64,000 bases of DNA from Fragilariopsis cylindrus CCMP1102 (GCA_900095095.1 FMBT01000298.1:1-64000), one strand, 5' to 3'; shown: positions 22,843 through 35,004, numbered from the stretch's first letter. Notes: generated from the sequence alone by a model not told the origin. Translations and numbers: made by a program.

Positions 22843-23430
22843 CTATTCTTCCTTCTTCGCCATCTTTCCTTTTGTCTTTGGTTGTTTGGGGGGACGAGAT
22901 TAGTAACAGAACGACTCCAAGTAAAATCTCCCTTGATCTAGAAGACTACCAAAAACATTGCAAATCTTGATGGCATCTATAGCCCAAAAAAAGCGCTGTA
23001 TAAGTCCCATTATACATAGCTCATCATCATCTATCTCTACTTGAAATTCCTCCTGATGCATTATACTACTATCATCAAGGCTGTAACTTGATTTACAACC
23101 TTTATGAGGAACAAGAACTTGACAAGAATCTGTATCCTGCTGTCACAAGTTCATGATAGTAGCTAGTATGCCAGATGTGATAAGTACAATGCCGCTCTCA
23201 TTTGCAACTTACATTATTTTAGAGAGTTTCTTCTATACAGTATCATGAAAAAATTCACAGCAGAAAATATAGAGAGAATCACAGTAACTGTTGTTGGAAT
23301 GACTCATTGCAGTAAGCAGCATCAACATCATCAGAGACAATAAGGAGGATGGTCTCCTCCCTTGATCCACACTCATTTTATCCATTTCAAGCACTGAATG
23401 ACTTGTGAAGGATTTGTGTTCTTTCAAGTG
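22843..23430 (-). CDS. doubtful short gene of unknown function
   Basis: On the minus strand an exon-like frame runs from an AG near 23139 down to about 22925. It encodes DTDSCQVLVPHKGCKSSY, then DDDELCIMGLIQRFFWAIDA, and so on. A shifted register then continues with GDFTWSRSVTNLV, and a third gives KQPKTKGKMAKKEE to a stop at 22843. The last shift lies in a C6 run. An upstream frame at 23427-23233 may be the first exon, followed by a GTAAGT near 23220. I do not recognise the product. The repeated frame changes make it either an indel-damaged gene or a chance pattern. Confidence 0.3.
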
Positions 23431-23892
23431 TACAACTTGGAATGAAATTATTTATCAATACAACATTCTAGCTGGATAGCAGTAGAACTACACATAAAAC
23501 TTGAAGAGAAGACGATATATACGGGACTGAATACCAATATGCAGCCTACTTTTGTGTGAATACATTGTATAAATAATTATGTTGTAGGGGAAGTATAAAC
23601 AGTATTTGTGTATACAAAATGAAATTCTTTATTTAATTCTTCTAGTTAAAGAAAACTTGTTCACAACTATAAATATAAAAGGCACATTTTTAATGACATG
23701 AAATGTATGTGTGTGATATTTTGTGAAAAGAGATTGCATCATGATTGTCATTTTTGATCCATCATTCAATTTAAATCCTTTCGTGGAGTCTAGATTTTTA
23801 TTCTGTTGTTGTTATTGTTCCTGCTGCTACTGGAATGATGATGATGTGCGCCAATCTGTACGTTCTTTCCTTCTTTCCGCTCGACCTCGACC
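23431..23892. other. intergenic, no gene seen
   Basis: AT-rich sequence between the doubtful gene and the 3' end of the HVA22-like gene. No recognisable feature. Confidence 0.45.
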
Positions 23893-24973
23893 TTATTCGT
23901 CTTTCTTGCTCAAGTCGGCCACATTGTCGACAAGCTCAGAGGTAGTTGTATCGGCGGACTTTTTCGCTTCCTGCATCGCTGTATCAATTCGAGACATAGA
24001 ATTTGAACTTCTTTTCAAAAAATCTTTTAGAAAGCTATCGTAAAGTAATTTCGCACCACCTGTACAAACATTGTATTAAAATAACATAAATATGGTATAT
24101 ATATATATATATATATATATAGTGTTAGATTTGGTATACAAGAATGTCAAAAGAAAAGGAGAAGAAAGTGGAAGAATCGACCGGACGAACGACAACGACG
24201 TTCTTCTTCTACAACTTTTCAGCGAAAACAAAACAAAGAATAAACTTACGAGTTTGTGGTAACATAGCCCAAAGTAAAAATGCAAGCTTGAATGCAAAAT
24301 AAAATGGGATCCAATATAAAATAAAATCTTGGAAGGTTTCAATTACAGAAAAGAATGAATATAATATCCAATAAACTAACCATTGAGTATCATCACCTTT
24401 GTTTTTCTTTTCGATTGCTAGAATTGTTTGATATGCAGGGAACATAAATCCAATGAATGAACATAATGTATTTGCACCAATACCAAAAAATACTATACAA
24501 CAAAAAGGAATGTTCCTGCAATGACTAAGTATTCTTTAGGGACCTTGAGTTTATTCTGTTCATTATCGATATATTGATGAATTTAATTTATACGACAATA
24601 ATAATAGAAAATTATTTATTTTGATTTAAAAAATAATAATAATAAAATAAAAGCAAAAAGTCGTTTGTGAGTCATGATAACGGAACATAAAAGTGGTTTT
24701 GTTTTGTTTTGATTTGTTTTGCTTGGCGACAACCAATACCTCTACATCAAAAATTTACAGTGTATGTATATATCATATATCATATATATATATATATAAA
24801 CGAAAATGCTCCCACATATTTCACCGTACTATAAATAATGTACGAGTAGAAATGTATTTACATCATTTACTCACCTCTACGTCCTGAAGTGCTGGAATTT
24901 GATCCAACTTAACCCGAAGAAGGGCAAGGTTTTCCTGAACGAAAGCCTTCGCGTTGTCGACTACTGCTGCCAT
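23893..24973 (-). CDS. TB2/DP1/HVA22 (REEP/Yop1) family ER-shaping protein
   Basis: These proteins insert hairpin helices that curve ER tubules. Three exons: 24973-24875 (phase 0), 24555-24250 and 24059-23893, giving about 189 residues after allowing for one frameshift. The core shows IGFMFPAYQTILAIEKK, DDTQWLVYWILYSFFSVIE and YWIPFYFAFKLAFLLWAMLPQTRGAKLLYDSFLKDFL, the full family signature. The C-terminus is a hydrophilic, K/D/E-rich tail. Within exon 2 a TAG interrupts the frame at about 24489-24502. The extra two bases (a TA in GTATAGTA) would have to be absent for the reading frame to continue. I treat this as a likely sequencing indel. Confidence 0.92.
24097..24121. repeat. TA dinucleotide microsatellite in intron
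   Basis: An uninterrupted AT run lies in the last intron of the HVA22-like gene. Confidence 0.9.
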
Positions 24974-25480
24974 CTTGTCAATTGTTCTTGTATGTTATTT
25001 TCTTATCAATCTTTCACTCGTTAGTAATGAAGTAAGTGAAGTTAATAGCGTCGTTTGTGATGTTGTTCGCTGTTCGCAGAATTTGATTTAGCTTTTTTTA
25101 TTTACAGCACATATTATTTTCGAAGCAGAACCCTATTTTTTTGAATAAAAAAGATGACTAAATAAAGATGAATGAAGAGAGAGGTGGCAGGCCGTTAGCA
25201 TTTGGGGGAAATATTGTCCCTCCTCTTCTTTTAATCCCCCTTTTAATTAGATTGAATAAGATGGCGCGCTCAATATGAATCGTCCCGCGGTTATCGTGCG
25301 TGCACAAACATAACATACAGTACCTACATGAGAGCAATGATCTGGAATCATTTTTTTTGAATTACGGTAATGTTATCATTGCATTACAAACACTACAATA
25401 TCGCAACAACAACAAGGACAACGATCACAAACGTATAAGAATCCCAGATTCATAGCAACAGCAAGAAGAACGACAACATT
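24974..25480. promoter_or_regulatory. divergent intergenic region (HVA22-like / RPA32)
   Basis: A 507-bp spacer between divergent genes. The sequence GGCGCGC and a nearby CCCGCGG near 25260-25295 are GC-rich islands in AT-rich DNA. A link to the replication gene is only a guess. Confidence 0.4.
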
Positions 25481-26473
25481 ATGAACTATGGTGAGCGAAT
25501 GATAAATAATCTCTCGTTATTGCGCACCGTCATGGCTTCCATTGTCCTATTTTTTCTTTGATCTCTCTCTAAACACCTCATTCCTAAAATTTACCATATT
25601 ACTTCACTTTTTTAACATTTAGGAATGGACTTTCAAGGAGGAGACACCGGGGTGGTGGTAGCGGCGGCGGTGGATACACGAACAATTTTGGAGGTGGTGG
25701 TGGTACTCAAGATAGTACCGAGAAAAAAGCTCGTAAGAATTATGACGAACAAACTCTTATTCCCTGTACGATTTCAATGATAAAGAAGGCACAAACTGAT
25801 TCATCTGGTGGAGATGGAACTGTTGTATTAGAAGATGGCCGACCTTTGCATATGGTTACAGTCGTTGGTGCTGTCCGGTCCGTGGATGCACAATCAACTA
25901 GTATTCAATACGTAATCGAAGATGGAACTGGTTCGATTGATGTCAAACAATGGGTAGATGATAATGATTCAGAGGTTGTGTCCGAAGAAAAGAGACGTGC
26001 TGCTCAGGATAATATTTATGTCAAGGTAACTGGATCAGTTAAGGATTATGAAGATAAAAAATGTTTCTAGCCAATTCAGTCCGTAAATTAGGATCGGGGA
26101 ATGAATTAACTCATCATCTATTGGATGTTATGTACAGCGGTGAAAAATTCAAACGAGCTGACAGTATCGTTCCACCCGTTATGGTGAACAACTCTATGGG
26201 TTCAATAATAATAATAACAACAACAACAACAACTCAGGAGGACAAGCAGCTGGTGGTTTTAATCAAGGAGGAGGGGACGACACAAGAAGTCAAGTTATGA
26301 ATGTTATGCAAAGGTTAAATAACGACGGTGAAGAGGGAACTTCGGTCCAACAATGTATTGCAGAATTACCTGGTTTGTCAGAAGCAGATGTTCGAAATGT
26401 TATTAATCTTCTATCGGAAGAGGGGAGTCTCTATTCGACCACCGATGAAAATCATTTTAAGCTCGCTATGTAG
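25481..26473 (+). CDS. RPA2: replication protein A 32-kDa subunit (RPA2)
   Basis: RPA2 is the middle subunit of the single-strand-DNA-binding RPA complex. A ten-base first exon (ATG AAC TAT G) is followed by an intron at 25491-25622. The product begins MNYG-MDFQGGD and a Gly-rich stretch, as in other RPA2 proteins. The OB fold follows (LIPCTISMIKKAQ, MVTVVGAVRSVDAQSTSIQYVIEDGTGSIDVKQW, IYVKVTGSVKDYEDKK). Then come ANSVRKL...NELTHHLLDVMY and a C-terminal winged helix (MNVMQRLNNDGEEGTSVQQCIAEL...VINLLSEEGSLYSTTDENHFK). Three single-base frame changes occur near 25655 (CCGGGG), 26055 (an A run) and 26205. Two are homopolymers, suggesting assembly indels rather than loss of this essential gene. 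Confidence 0.92.
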
Positions 26474-26716
26474 GGTATACATCAGGCAGAAGAAAATATA
26501 TAAAAATGCACAATTCAATGACAAGATTATAATATATACATAATATACGTATGTTTATAATATAATTGGTTAGAAATCTTCATTACAGTACTGTATACAT
26601 TATTCAATATATATAACATTTCTTCTTACGTATACCGTAGCATATTTTACTACACGTGTAGTATATGAATGAATCAAATTGATAGATTTGATAGATTTCA
26701 TTTGCTATTCGAAATT

Positions 26717-27812
26717 TTAACGTTTGTGCGCATGTGATCGGCATACTTTTAGAATCTCATCGACCGAAGCTAATGCACCATTTCCAATTTCACCACATGC
26801 TAAATTTTTTACTTGTGGTGAGATAATGTGGACTGTATTGTTGTCGTTACTATACTTTCATCGTCGTTATAAGTTGACGATGACGATAGCTGCTGTCGTC
26901 GAGAAGTAGTATCAGCAGTATTCCAAAATCCCTGTATAGTTTGTAGTTGTAATTTCGTAAGTGGGTGTTCCCACATCGCTGTATTCATTGCTGGTGCTAG
27001 CAGTAGAGGTTTTCCAGGTCGTAAACCATGACCATAATCCCAGGCACGAAGCACACATGACAAAGTATCATCACACAATCCATTCGATATTTTTGCGAGT
27101 GTATGAGCACTTAAAGGTGCAACTAATAGCAAATCTGCCCAATCTGGTTTTCATAAATAACAGTAATAATAGTAGTAAAATAAGATGAATGAATTAGAAT
27201 TATTTTCGTTCATCATCCATTCATCACCTTGATTTATTCGTCGTCTCCTCTGCTCTGTTCTCCTCGATGAATGAACTTACCTCGTAAATTAATATGTAGT
27301 ACGGGATCCCCAAGTTTTTGCCATTCTTTCCATTCATCGTCAGCATCTATTCCAAGAAAATTGATAGCAAAAATTTCACAAGCAGGTAGATGACGATAAT
27401 ATGAGGTTCGCGTGATTGGTACAAATTGTATATGAAATGAAATTTAGGTAACTCGTCATTTTTTCTTTACTTTAAATGTAAATAATTATTCTGCTCACGC
27501 ACAGCACATCGAAATTCTTCCAGTATTAGAAGGAGAAGAATTTATACTATCATCGTCGTCATCGTTGTCTACGACCGCTATATTTTCTTCTTCTACGCTC
27601 AGTAAATATTGTAACGAATTCCAGTATTGTTGATTGTAATCCTTGGCCTTACTCCAGAAATTTTCTCCCCCATGAGTTAGCAGTATTCGAACGTCAAAAC
27701 CTAATTCTTTAACGAGTCGAACGGCAATTTCTGGTCCTTTAACCGCAGCAACCGATCCTGTGACAGCAAAGAGAATTCTAGGTCGTCTTTGATGTCCATT
27801 TGGTATACTCAT
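26717..27812 (-). CDS. phosphopantothenoylcysteine decarboxylase (HAL3/PPCDC-like flavoprotein)
   Basis: PPCDC decarboxylates 4'-phosphopantothenoylcysteine in coenzyme A synthesis, using FMN. Exon 1 (27812-27499) encodes RILFAVTGSVAAVKGPEIAVRLVKE. A middle exon ending at 27280 encodes the ITRTSYYRHLPACEIFA region through VLHINLR. Exon 3 (27143-26717) encodes DWADLLLVAPLSAHTLAKISNGLCDD, then LLLAPAMNTAMWEHPLT, then VHIISPQVKNLACGEIGNGALAS. The PAMNTAMW substrate clamp and the ACG active-site Cys motif are both present. The catalytic histidine could be in the middle exon (YYRH) but I cannot place it firmly. The acceptor of exon 2 (about 27436) is not clear, and a frameshift lies near 26850 in a low-complexity insertion. 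Confidence 0.9.
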
Positions 27813-28462
27813 GGTGGTAGCTTATTGTCGTCGTGTAGTTTGATTTTATTGATTCTAGTTGATTGCATGGGTTTGCTAAAATTTTAAAAAAATACCTACT
27901 ATTTTATGTACGTATTTTAAATTTAAATTTCGAATTTCATCTCTTTTTTAGATCAGAGCGGATCGAAAATTGCGCGAAAAAGTTCATATTTTCTCTTAGC
28001 AAACCCCCCGCGCGCAACCCCCCCCCCCCCCTCGCCATAAAGTAGCTACTACAAAAGGCCTCTATGTAAAAGCGTTTTTGAGTGTGAACGTTCCAATTTT
28101 GAGAAATGACAAATGTAATCTCTCATGGGAATTTAAAATTAATTGTACAGTACAATACAATGATAGTTTGCTTTCTAAATTTGATAAATTCTGCTTACTC
28201 TCAACAGCAAACAATCGTCAACAAGGAGGCTCAATAGTGGCGGCCATATCTACCTACCTCCTACAGGAAACTGTTCACACCAATCGGCAACCTAACTGTA
28301 TATCATCATTGTATCTGCAAGTGTTGGAGAGACGCAGAGCTTGCTTCCTACAAAGCAAGAGATAATGTCAGTATCTGATGACAAAAGTAACGACCATGGG
28401 GTGGGAAACGTAAACAGCAAACGGATATCAACAATGATAGAAATGAGCAGCAAGAAAGTGAC
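27813..28462. other. intergenic, with a C13 homopolymer
   Basis: Spacer between divergent genes. A run of about 13 C lies near 28019-28031, directly after CCCCCCGCGCGCAA. This is an unusual GC-rich spot in AT-rich DNA and a place where sequence accuracy is doubtful. No gene is seen. Confidence 0.5.
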
Positions 28463-30771
28463 GTGCAATGTTGGGGGAGTATATTTCGGGAATTCCGACA
28501 CAGTTCTTGCATGATGAGACCGCTTACACTGGTGATGATATTGCTCTTGGGAATGTTTTTCATCGTAACTTTACTCTTCCAATGTCCAGCATTAATCCTT
28601 GGATTTTTTCTCGCGCCTGTCCTTAAAAGGAATTCATGGTATGTCGAATTTCTCTATTCGTTACCGGTTGGCCGATGGGGACACTTTCTTTTAATGTCAT
28701 TCACTTCAAAAATGAGACATAAGGCGCATGATAAGAATAGAGGATTCCATTCAAGAACGGTCGAACAAAAAATCGAAGTCGTCCCCGGACGAGTTTACAT
28801 TCATTTCCTTCCACAATGGTTGGACAATATTGGTTATCTCATAGTTTGTCTACCAGAACCTACCGCTGAGGATCTATATCCGACTCCCCCGTAGGATTAA
28901 TAATTGATTGCGGTGAGATGGAAGCTGTCGTTCGTTCAATTGAATTGATTCAGGAATATCATTACGACAAGAATCCCATTCAACTGCAATCTATTTTGAG
29001 TACGCACAAACACCACGATCATACGGGAGGAAATGATGGATTGTTGAACCATCCAATTGGAATTGATATTCGTCATGTTTTCGGTGGAGCTGTAGAAAAA
29101 GTGCCATGTTGTACGGATCCCTTAGTTGATGGAGAAAATATTCAACTACCTTGTTTCGAATCGAATGATATGAATGAATTAGTAGAGATTGAAACGATCG
29201 CAGTTCCAGCCCATACGCGTGGAAGCCTGGTGTTCTGTCTGCGAACAAAATTCGGTGAACAAGCCGAGTATATGTTCACGGGTGATACTATATTCAGTGG
29301 TGGTGGTGGCGTACCATTTGAAGCAGATGTGGGAGTTGAAACTGATAAACAATTGCGTCGGAGTAATGGTAATACACACATTCGTGGAAACTTAGGCAGA
29401 ATGGCTATGGAACGATGCTTTACGGAAGTTATTTCTCGTGCTAAACCAAACGATCTATCTTCTGGTAGTGGGGATCGTATATTGATTTTCCCAGGTCACG
29501 AATATACGCAAGAGCTACTAATACGACAATTTCAAAATATGGTCGAAGAAAATAGGTGGAAGAACTTTTCTCCACGAGATTACTTCGAGACCGTCTCACA
29601 TATGTATGTTGCCTTTCATCGGCGGTCTTTGCCGCATAATAGCGGTAGATTATTGTTAGTTCCCTCTACCTTGCAACGAGAAGTACACATCAATACACAT
29701 TTCCGATCCTTACGGCGCAGTGCAGAACTTGTCGTTCGTGCTTTGAAATTTTGGCGGAATAATTTTTGTATAGTCAAAACGGACGAGACACAGCTCGTTG
29801 AAAACGGGGTAGACATACAAAAATCTTTGCCGAGAAAGTCTAAATCTGGAGTCAAGAAGTGGAACCTGGATGCAAGTAGTGCGAGTGAAAGTGTTTTTAC
29901 GACAGTATACACAGCCGACTTGCAGGCTATAATTGAAGATTTGGGTTCTGGAAAAATTGAGAAAAATAATGCTATAGAACAATTACAATCAATTACCAAG
30001 AAACTGAATGTGCCTGTGGTTAATAAACGCGCGATCCCGGGGTTTCTGCCCTCGGACAAGAATATTTATCGTGGCATATGCGGCCTTGCAATACTAGGAT
30101 CAAGACCAAGTGCAATGACTATCTCAGACAGTCGAACAATGAAAATTCCTCCACCGATGGACTATAATAGTGACAAAATACTTGTAAGTATGAAGCGACT
30201 TATTGTGGTATTAACACGTCTCGGTTTTTCGCAGACTAGCGACGGAGAAGATGTATCTATTATTATTAAAGAGCTATGGAATGAAGCTAACAAGTATTGC
30301 AACCCTGCGGAATTCAACGGAAGTAAATACAACAAGGTTGATCTGGAGTCCAGTAATTGGCAAGATAGAATCGAAATTGGTATGCTGAAGTGGCTAATGT
30401 ATGGTGTATCGGCCAATCAACCTTCCTGGTTTACCAAGATCTGTTGTATGCCCTGCTCCGGGGACATATCCAAAAATAATTTAGTTTACCCAGAACATCC
30501 AGCATCCAAAATGAACAAGAAAAGTGGTGATTTGGTATCGCACGATCTTTTGACGTGTTACTTATGCCGTAATGCGACGGGATGTATACAAATGCAAGAT
30601 ATTGGAACGTGTTTGTTCGATGGTGAATCTGAGGAATCGAATGGAGGAAGCAACCTTGGAAACCAAGAAGTCGAGATTGCACTGCCACAATCAATTCTGG
30701 GAGAAGAAGCTGCTCACAGCAACAACGACAATGACAATGTCATTGCTTTCCCAACTAACTGCTGTACATAG
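28463..30771 (+). CDS. glyoxalase-II-like metallo-beta-lactamase-fold membrane protein
   Basis: The N-terminus has one or two hydrophobic helices (MRPLTLVMILLLGMFFIVTLLF and following). Then comes an MBL fold: NIGYLIV, VGLIIDCGEMEAVV, the metal motif THKHHDHTGGN (about 29004-29036), PAHTRGSLVF, FTGDTIFSGGG and FPGHEYTQ. This is the order of metal ligands seen in hydroxyacylglutathione hydrolases. About 350 further residues have no recognised domain. They contain Cys pairs (KICCMPCSG, CYLCRNATGC) that might bind metal. A frameshift in CCCCC near 28885 separates the first 143 codons from the rest. It is a homopolymer and probably an assembly error. The substrate is unknown. Confidence 0.85.
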
Positions 30772-30971
30772 AGAACCGCGTTGTATATGTAATCTTCAAT
30801 GATAGAGAATATTGTATTTTATAAATTAATCAAAACCTAAAACGTGAAAAAGGAATGAATTGTATTCTTTCTTTTAAGCGACATCCTACTAGAAAATCTA
30901 TTTATGTCCCTCTTTTTTTACTCTGTATTTTATTTTTCTATTAGTACCGGTTGTCCCCATTGACCCAATAT

Positions 30972-31891
30972 TTAAAGTCGAGCTTTACTTGTACATAAAA
31001 TATCTATCTGTTGTATGAATTCCTTAACTGCTTTTTCGTAATCGTCACCATGCTCGCGAAGGTGAGCACAATGTATAGATTTGTCCCAATGTCTCTGAAG
31101 AACAACCTGCTTCTGTCTTGAACGTCGGTTATTGATCATCTTGATAATATATTCGTGCTTTGCTAGATCATCATTCTTACTATACAGATATAACTGCGGA
31201 ATGTCGAATGGACATGCTGTTAAATTATGAAAATATTCTAAATTGCGATTCAAAATATTTTCGTCAGTTGTTTTTGTGAAGATACGTTCATCGTTTCCAA
31301 ACACAGAAATGATTCGTTGCTTCTCTTCTTCAGAGCAGTATTGTATAGCTTGAAATAAGTTTGAATTCCCTTCAAACCAAACCAACAGGGACATGAATCG
31401 AAAACAACACCCTTGCATTTAATAGATAATTCTTTTAACACTGCTGTGATCTCGGGACTAATACGATCTTTTTGGTGATGGCGGTTCTTTGATAATAATA
31501 ATATCTGACACAAACTTTCCCATAAAAAGCAACCACCATTAGAAAACGCATGAAATATAAAAATCTCAGCTTTGCTGTTATAGACGTCTCCAAGGACTTT
31601 CCATGCCAGATCTTCTATAGTATCAAATTTTCCACATGAGGATGGTGCACCGATATTGCATTCGCTGACGTTGTTGCTACTGTAATTAGGTGGTGGTGGT
31701 GGTGGCCATTGATCAGATGAAGGAATCTGGATTATTCTATTCTGTAGGGGCGAAAGTGTTGAGTCGACGACGGATATAGGAGATACTACGAAAGATTTCG
31801 AATCGAAGCCCAGTGAATTGTACAATGTTTCGTACCGTTTAAGATGACGGGGTTGACATCCTAACCAGCCTCCAATCACCACTAATGACAT
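30972..31891 (-). CDS. TMEM53/DUF829 family alpha/beta-hydrolase-like protein
   Basis: The N-terminus MSLVVIGGWLGCQPRHLKRYETLYNSLG matches the start of TMEM53/DUF829 proteins. FIFHAFSNGGCFLWE contains the nucleophile-elbow-like sequence, and KGVVFDSCP is the next conserved block. The C-terminal half (FEGNSNLFQAI... PQLYLYSKNDDLAKHEYI... HLREHGDDYEKAVKEFI) holds the expected Asp and His positions. The two halves are in different registers, with the break near 31386-31400 in CCCTGTTGGTTTGG. Allowing one indel gives about 300 residues, normal for the family. Its enzymatic activity is not established. Confidence 0.88.
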
Positions 31892-33057
31892 TATTTGCTT
31901 AATACTGTGTTCGTTAGTGATTGTCTCATTGTTCTTCTCGACATCGTCGCTCTCTCTATTCTTCTGTGATCATCCTTCAGACACAGTGTACATAATGTCG
32001 AATTCACTACCGTAATTCGCCGCTACTGTACTGTACTACTTCAAAGTGGTAGTAGTAAATAATTCTTACCAAATTAATTTTTAATTTCCATTCATACGAA
32101 TACGCTAGCTTGGTACTGTACACTACACTACTACTTTTGGGATTGAAAAAGTAAGAAGTAACTAGTGAAAAAAAAGTGATGATGATGATGGAGGATCTAA
32201 TTTATCCAAACCCTATATCATTGTCTAATGGCAAATAAGGAACAATGGATCCTCAATCTCAGCAATATGTGGGATCAATAAAGAAAAGAAAATAAGCTTC
32301 ATCTCTTGTTGAAAGGGGAACAACAAGCTTCTGAAGTTTTGGCAGGAGAAACAAATCAACATCAAAATCACAAAACATCACATCACAAAACAAAACAAAA
32401 AACTGACAACAAAAGCAACAACAAGAACCCTCCTTTATCAAACTTCCTGTCAATTGAAAACTCGCCTATTTGCAATATGTGTGTGGGGGCAAACTAAACT
32501 ACTTGTTGCTGTTGTTGCATTGCATCATCTCCGTCTAAGTTGAAACAATTAATGTTCAATTACTATATTGTTGTTGATTGTGCCAAAATTTCTGAAAACA
32601 AGTAAAACACTAGAAGAAACCCATGATGCTACGTACTGAGTTTTGTGTTTAGACTGGTTGTGTTGGACTCTCATATGAAAAACCAAAATTACGAGACAAT
32701 TTGTTTTGGCGAGATAATTCTCCACTGTTGAGTACATCATAATAAGAAAAGGATTGCTTGCATTTGCTTGTGCTGTGCTTGATTTCCTTGTTGATTGATT
32801 TGACTAACGAACACAATTTGAATAAGGGAGAGTTAGTTGAAGATCATGCCAGAAATCATCAAGAAGGCTAAAGTGAGTTGAAAGTGCCAATTCGTGCTGC
32901 AGTTTTCTAATTGCACGAACTAAAGATTACAAACGATGACTCGTCTAAATATTGTAGTGTATATTATAGGATTAGTCCAGTACTGTACCTGTTCACAGTA
33001 TCGTATCGTCACCCATATTGTTTGCTACGTCAAAAATTCCATCGACATTTTTATGAA
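31892..33057. other. 1.2-kb intergenic region
   Basis: No gene seen on either strand. It contains A/C-rich simple sequence near 32340-32430. The region is AT-rich, in contrast to the GC-richer gene that follows. Confidence 0.5.
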
Positions 33058-34478
33058 CTATTTATTGGCCATAACGATCCAAGCAATGGCCATCCCTCCG
33101 TAATATGCAAATGTTAGGAGTGTCTTCCACCAGATGGATTGAAAACCATTGTATAGAGTCCTCCATGGTTCCGTTTTCACTTTGGCTTCCGCTTCCGTTC
33201 GTTTTGTCCAATGGTCAAAGACAAACAGCAAGAGCGGCAAAAGGATGTACGTGTTGACGATCACAACGATGGGGGTGTTCACGAGGTCCTGAATTCGAAT
33301 GTTGGCGCCGTTTAAGCCCCAGAACTCGTAATAGTGGGCCATAAAGGAGCTGACCCAATTGATGGATATATACAAGGCGACCGTGATGAGCCACCAAACC
33401 TTCCATTTCAGTGGAGGCAGACTGGGAACCGATTCTCCCTGCCGGATCATGAGGTCGGTAAAAGCATCGGGCAGTTCTCTGTTCAGACAGATCTGAATAA
33501 CGTCCGGAACCACTAAAAAGCGTTGCAGCTCGTTCATTAACAACCTCCGGCGTGGCAGCACCATCCATTCGTTCAGACAATCGATGTCCTGAAAGGTTAG
33601 TTTGATGACGCGCAACAGGCCACCAATCTCTGCCGAAATATCTTTGGAGGCAGTTGTTTCTGTTTCTAGCCCAATAATTTCGATTTCGTTTCCATCCTAC
33701 TGGTATAGGAGTGCCTTTCCACACTGACCAACCCGGTTGCACTTTCGGAAACAAGCTTTCCCATTCGGTCCTCCCATTTGTTGTAGTCTTGAATCTTGTC
33801 TGGATCGATTCGGTGTTCGATTTTCAACACCTCTTGGCGACAGCCCTCGGTTTTGCCTTCGGCACATGGATTTTTACACCTTGTCGGAATCGTTTTTGCT
33901 GTTGCATTTCTTGGACAGGGTGGCGCGTCAAACATTCGGAAGCCGTCCTCTAGGATTCGAATGAAAACGGTCAAGATTTCCACCAACAGGTTCTGCTGGT
34001 ACCGGTACATCCAGGTGTGTCGCGGTGCCTTGAGCCAGGCACCAATGCCGAGCACTTTTGGCGGACCATTTTTGTTGCTTCTGCGAAACTTGAAGACCGC
34101 AACCATTAAATCCAGAGCGCCGTACGTCAAGACAAATACCGTAATGCAGAGAAAGACAAACAGAGCGGCTTCTGGGCTCAACCAGCCACCGAACATCAAG
34201 AATTCGACCAAATTTGCTTCGTCGGCCAGCCAAATGGCGAGCAATACCAACACAGTGATGAGGAAGCACAATTTGTACTTGGCCGGAGGCAGAATCTTAA
34301 CCTTTTCTGGCGGGGTGTAATCGACAAAATCGTAGGACGTTGTATTTGTATTGACCAACGTAGTAGAGTCAACGGTCTCTTGGGCGTCCAAGTCGGGTGG
34401 ATTTTGTTTTTCGATATCTTCTGGCTCGTTCATCTTGGTCGTTATCGTTCTTTTTATTGTGTTGTTTGACTGGAGCAT
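33058..34478 (-). CDS. ABM (antibiotic biosynthesis monooxygenase-like) domain membrane protein
   Basis: The N-terminus is hydrophilic, then two membrane helices (KLCFLITVLVLLAIWLAD, ALFVFLCITVFVLTYGALDLM). A dimeric alpha-beta-barrel-like part follows (EHRIDPDKIQDYNKWEDRMGKL...SVERHSYTSR, then IEIIGLETETTASKDIS). The C-terminus has PPLKWKVWWLITVALYISINW and TPIVVIVNTYILLPLLLFVFDHW. The PPxKWK-helix-helix tail is what I know from bacterial ABM-domain membrane proteins. A frameshift near 33680 splits the gene. An internal Met at 34433 (MNEPEDIEKQ) is a likelier start. The coding sequence is visibly richer in G and C than most neighbours. Function is unknown. Confidence 0.72.
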
Positions 34479-34886
34479 GTTAATGTTGCTCTAATTTTTT
34501 GAGAGCATCGACTTATTGATTTACTTTTGTTCTCCGGAGCAACGGCGATACTGTACGGCGATAATGGCGATACGGCGACTTATCAATTTTCTTGCGCAAT
34601 TTTTAAATCGTTATGCATTTTCTCAGCCGTGTGATATACACCATAATACATCATCATCATGGCAGAACAATCATGCTTGTTCTTAATCGTTCCCTTATGA
34701 TCCCGCCGCGCCCGTCGTAGAATTCATCCTAAACGCACAGACACACAGTTGACTAAAAGGATTAACTCTAAATTACTTTCGATGAAAAAATATGGAATTT
34801 CGAAATAATATTTCATGATAGACATCATCATCAAGGATTGATTCTGCGTATGGTAGATTATGAAGCTAAAATTTTGCAGAAAACGA
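34479..34886. other. spacer upstream of 5S rRNA
   Basis: No coding sequence seen. It should hold the promoter of the ABM-domain gene and any upstream element of the 5S rRNA gene. Confidence 0.45.
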
Positions 34887-35004
34887 GAGAACGACCATAC
34901 CAACATGACAGCACCGCTTCCCGTCTGCTCAGCGAAGTTAAGCATGTTCGGGCCTGGTTAGTACTACGGTGGGGGACCACGTTGGAATCCCAGGTGTTGT
35001 TCTC
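34887..35004 (+). rRNA. 5S rRNA: 5S ribosomal RNA
   Basis: The 118-nt sequence contains the universal 5S blocks ACGACCATACC, GCGAAGTTAAGCATG, TTCGGGCCTGGTTAGTAC, GGTGGGGGACCACGTGG-like and GGAATCCCAGGTG. Ends are set by helix I: GAGAACGAC at the 5' end pairs fully, with one G-U, with GTTGTTCTC at the 3' end. The pol III internal control region (AGTTAAGC...TGGTTAGTAC) is intact, and a T5 terminator follows at once. It is a single dispersed copy in this window, not an array. Confidence 0.95.
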
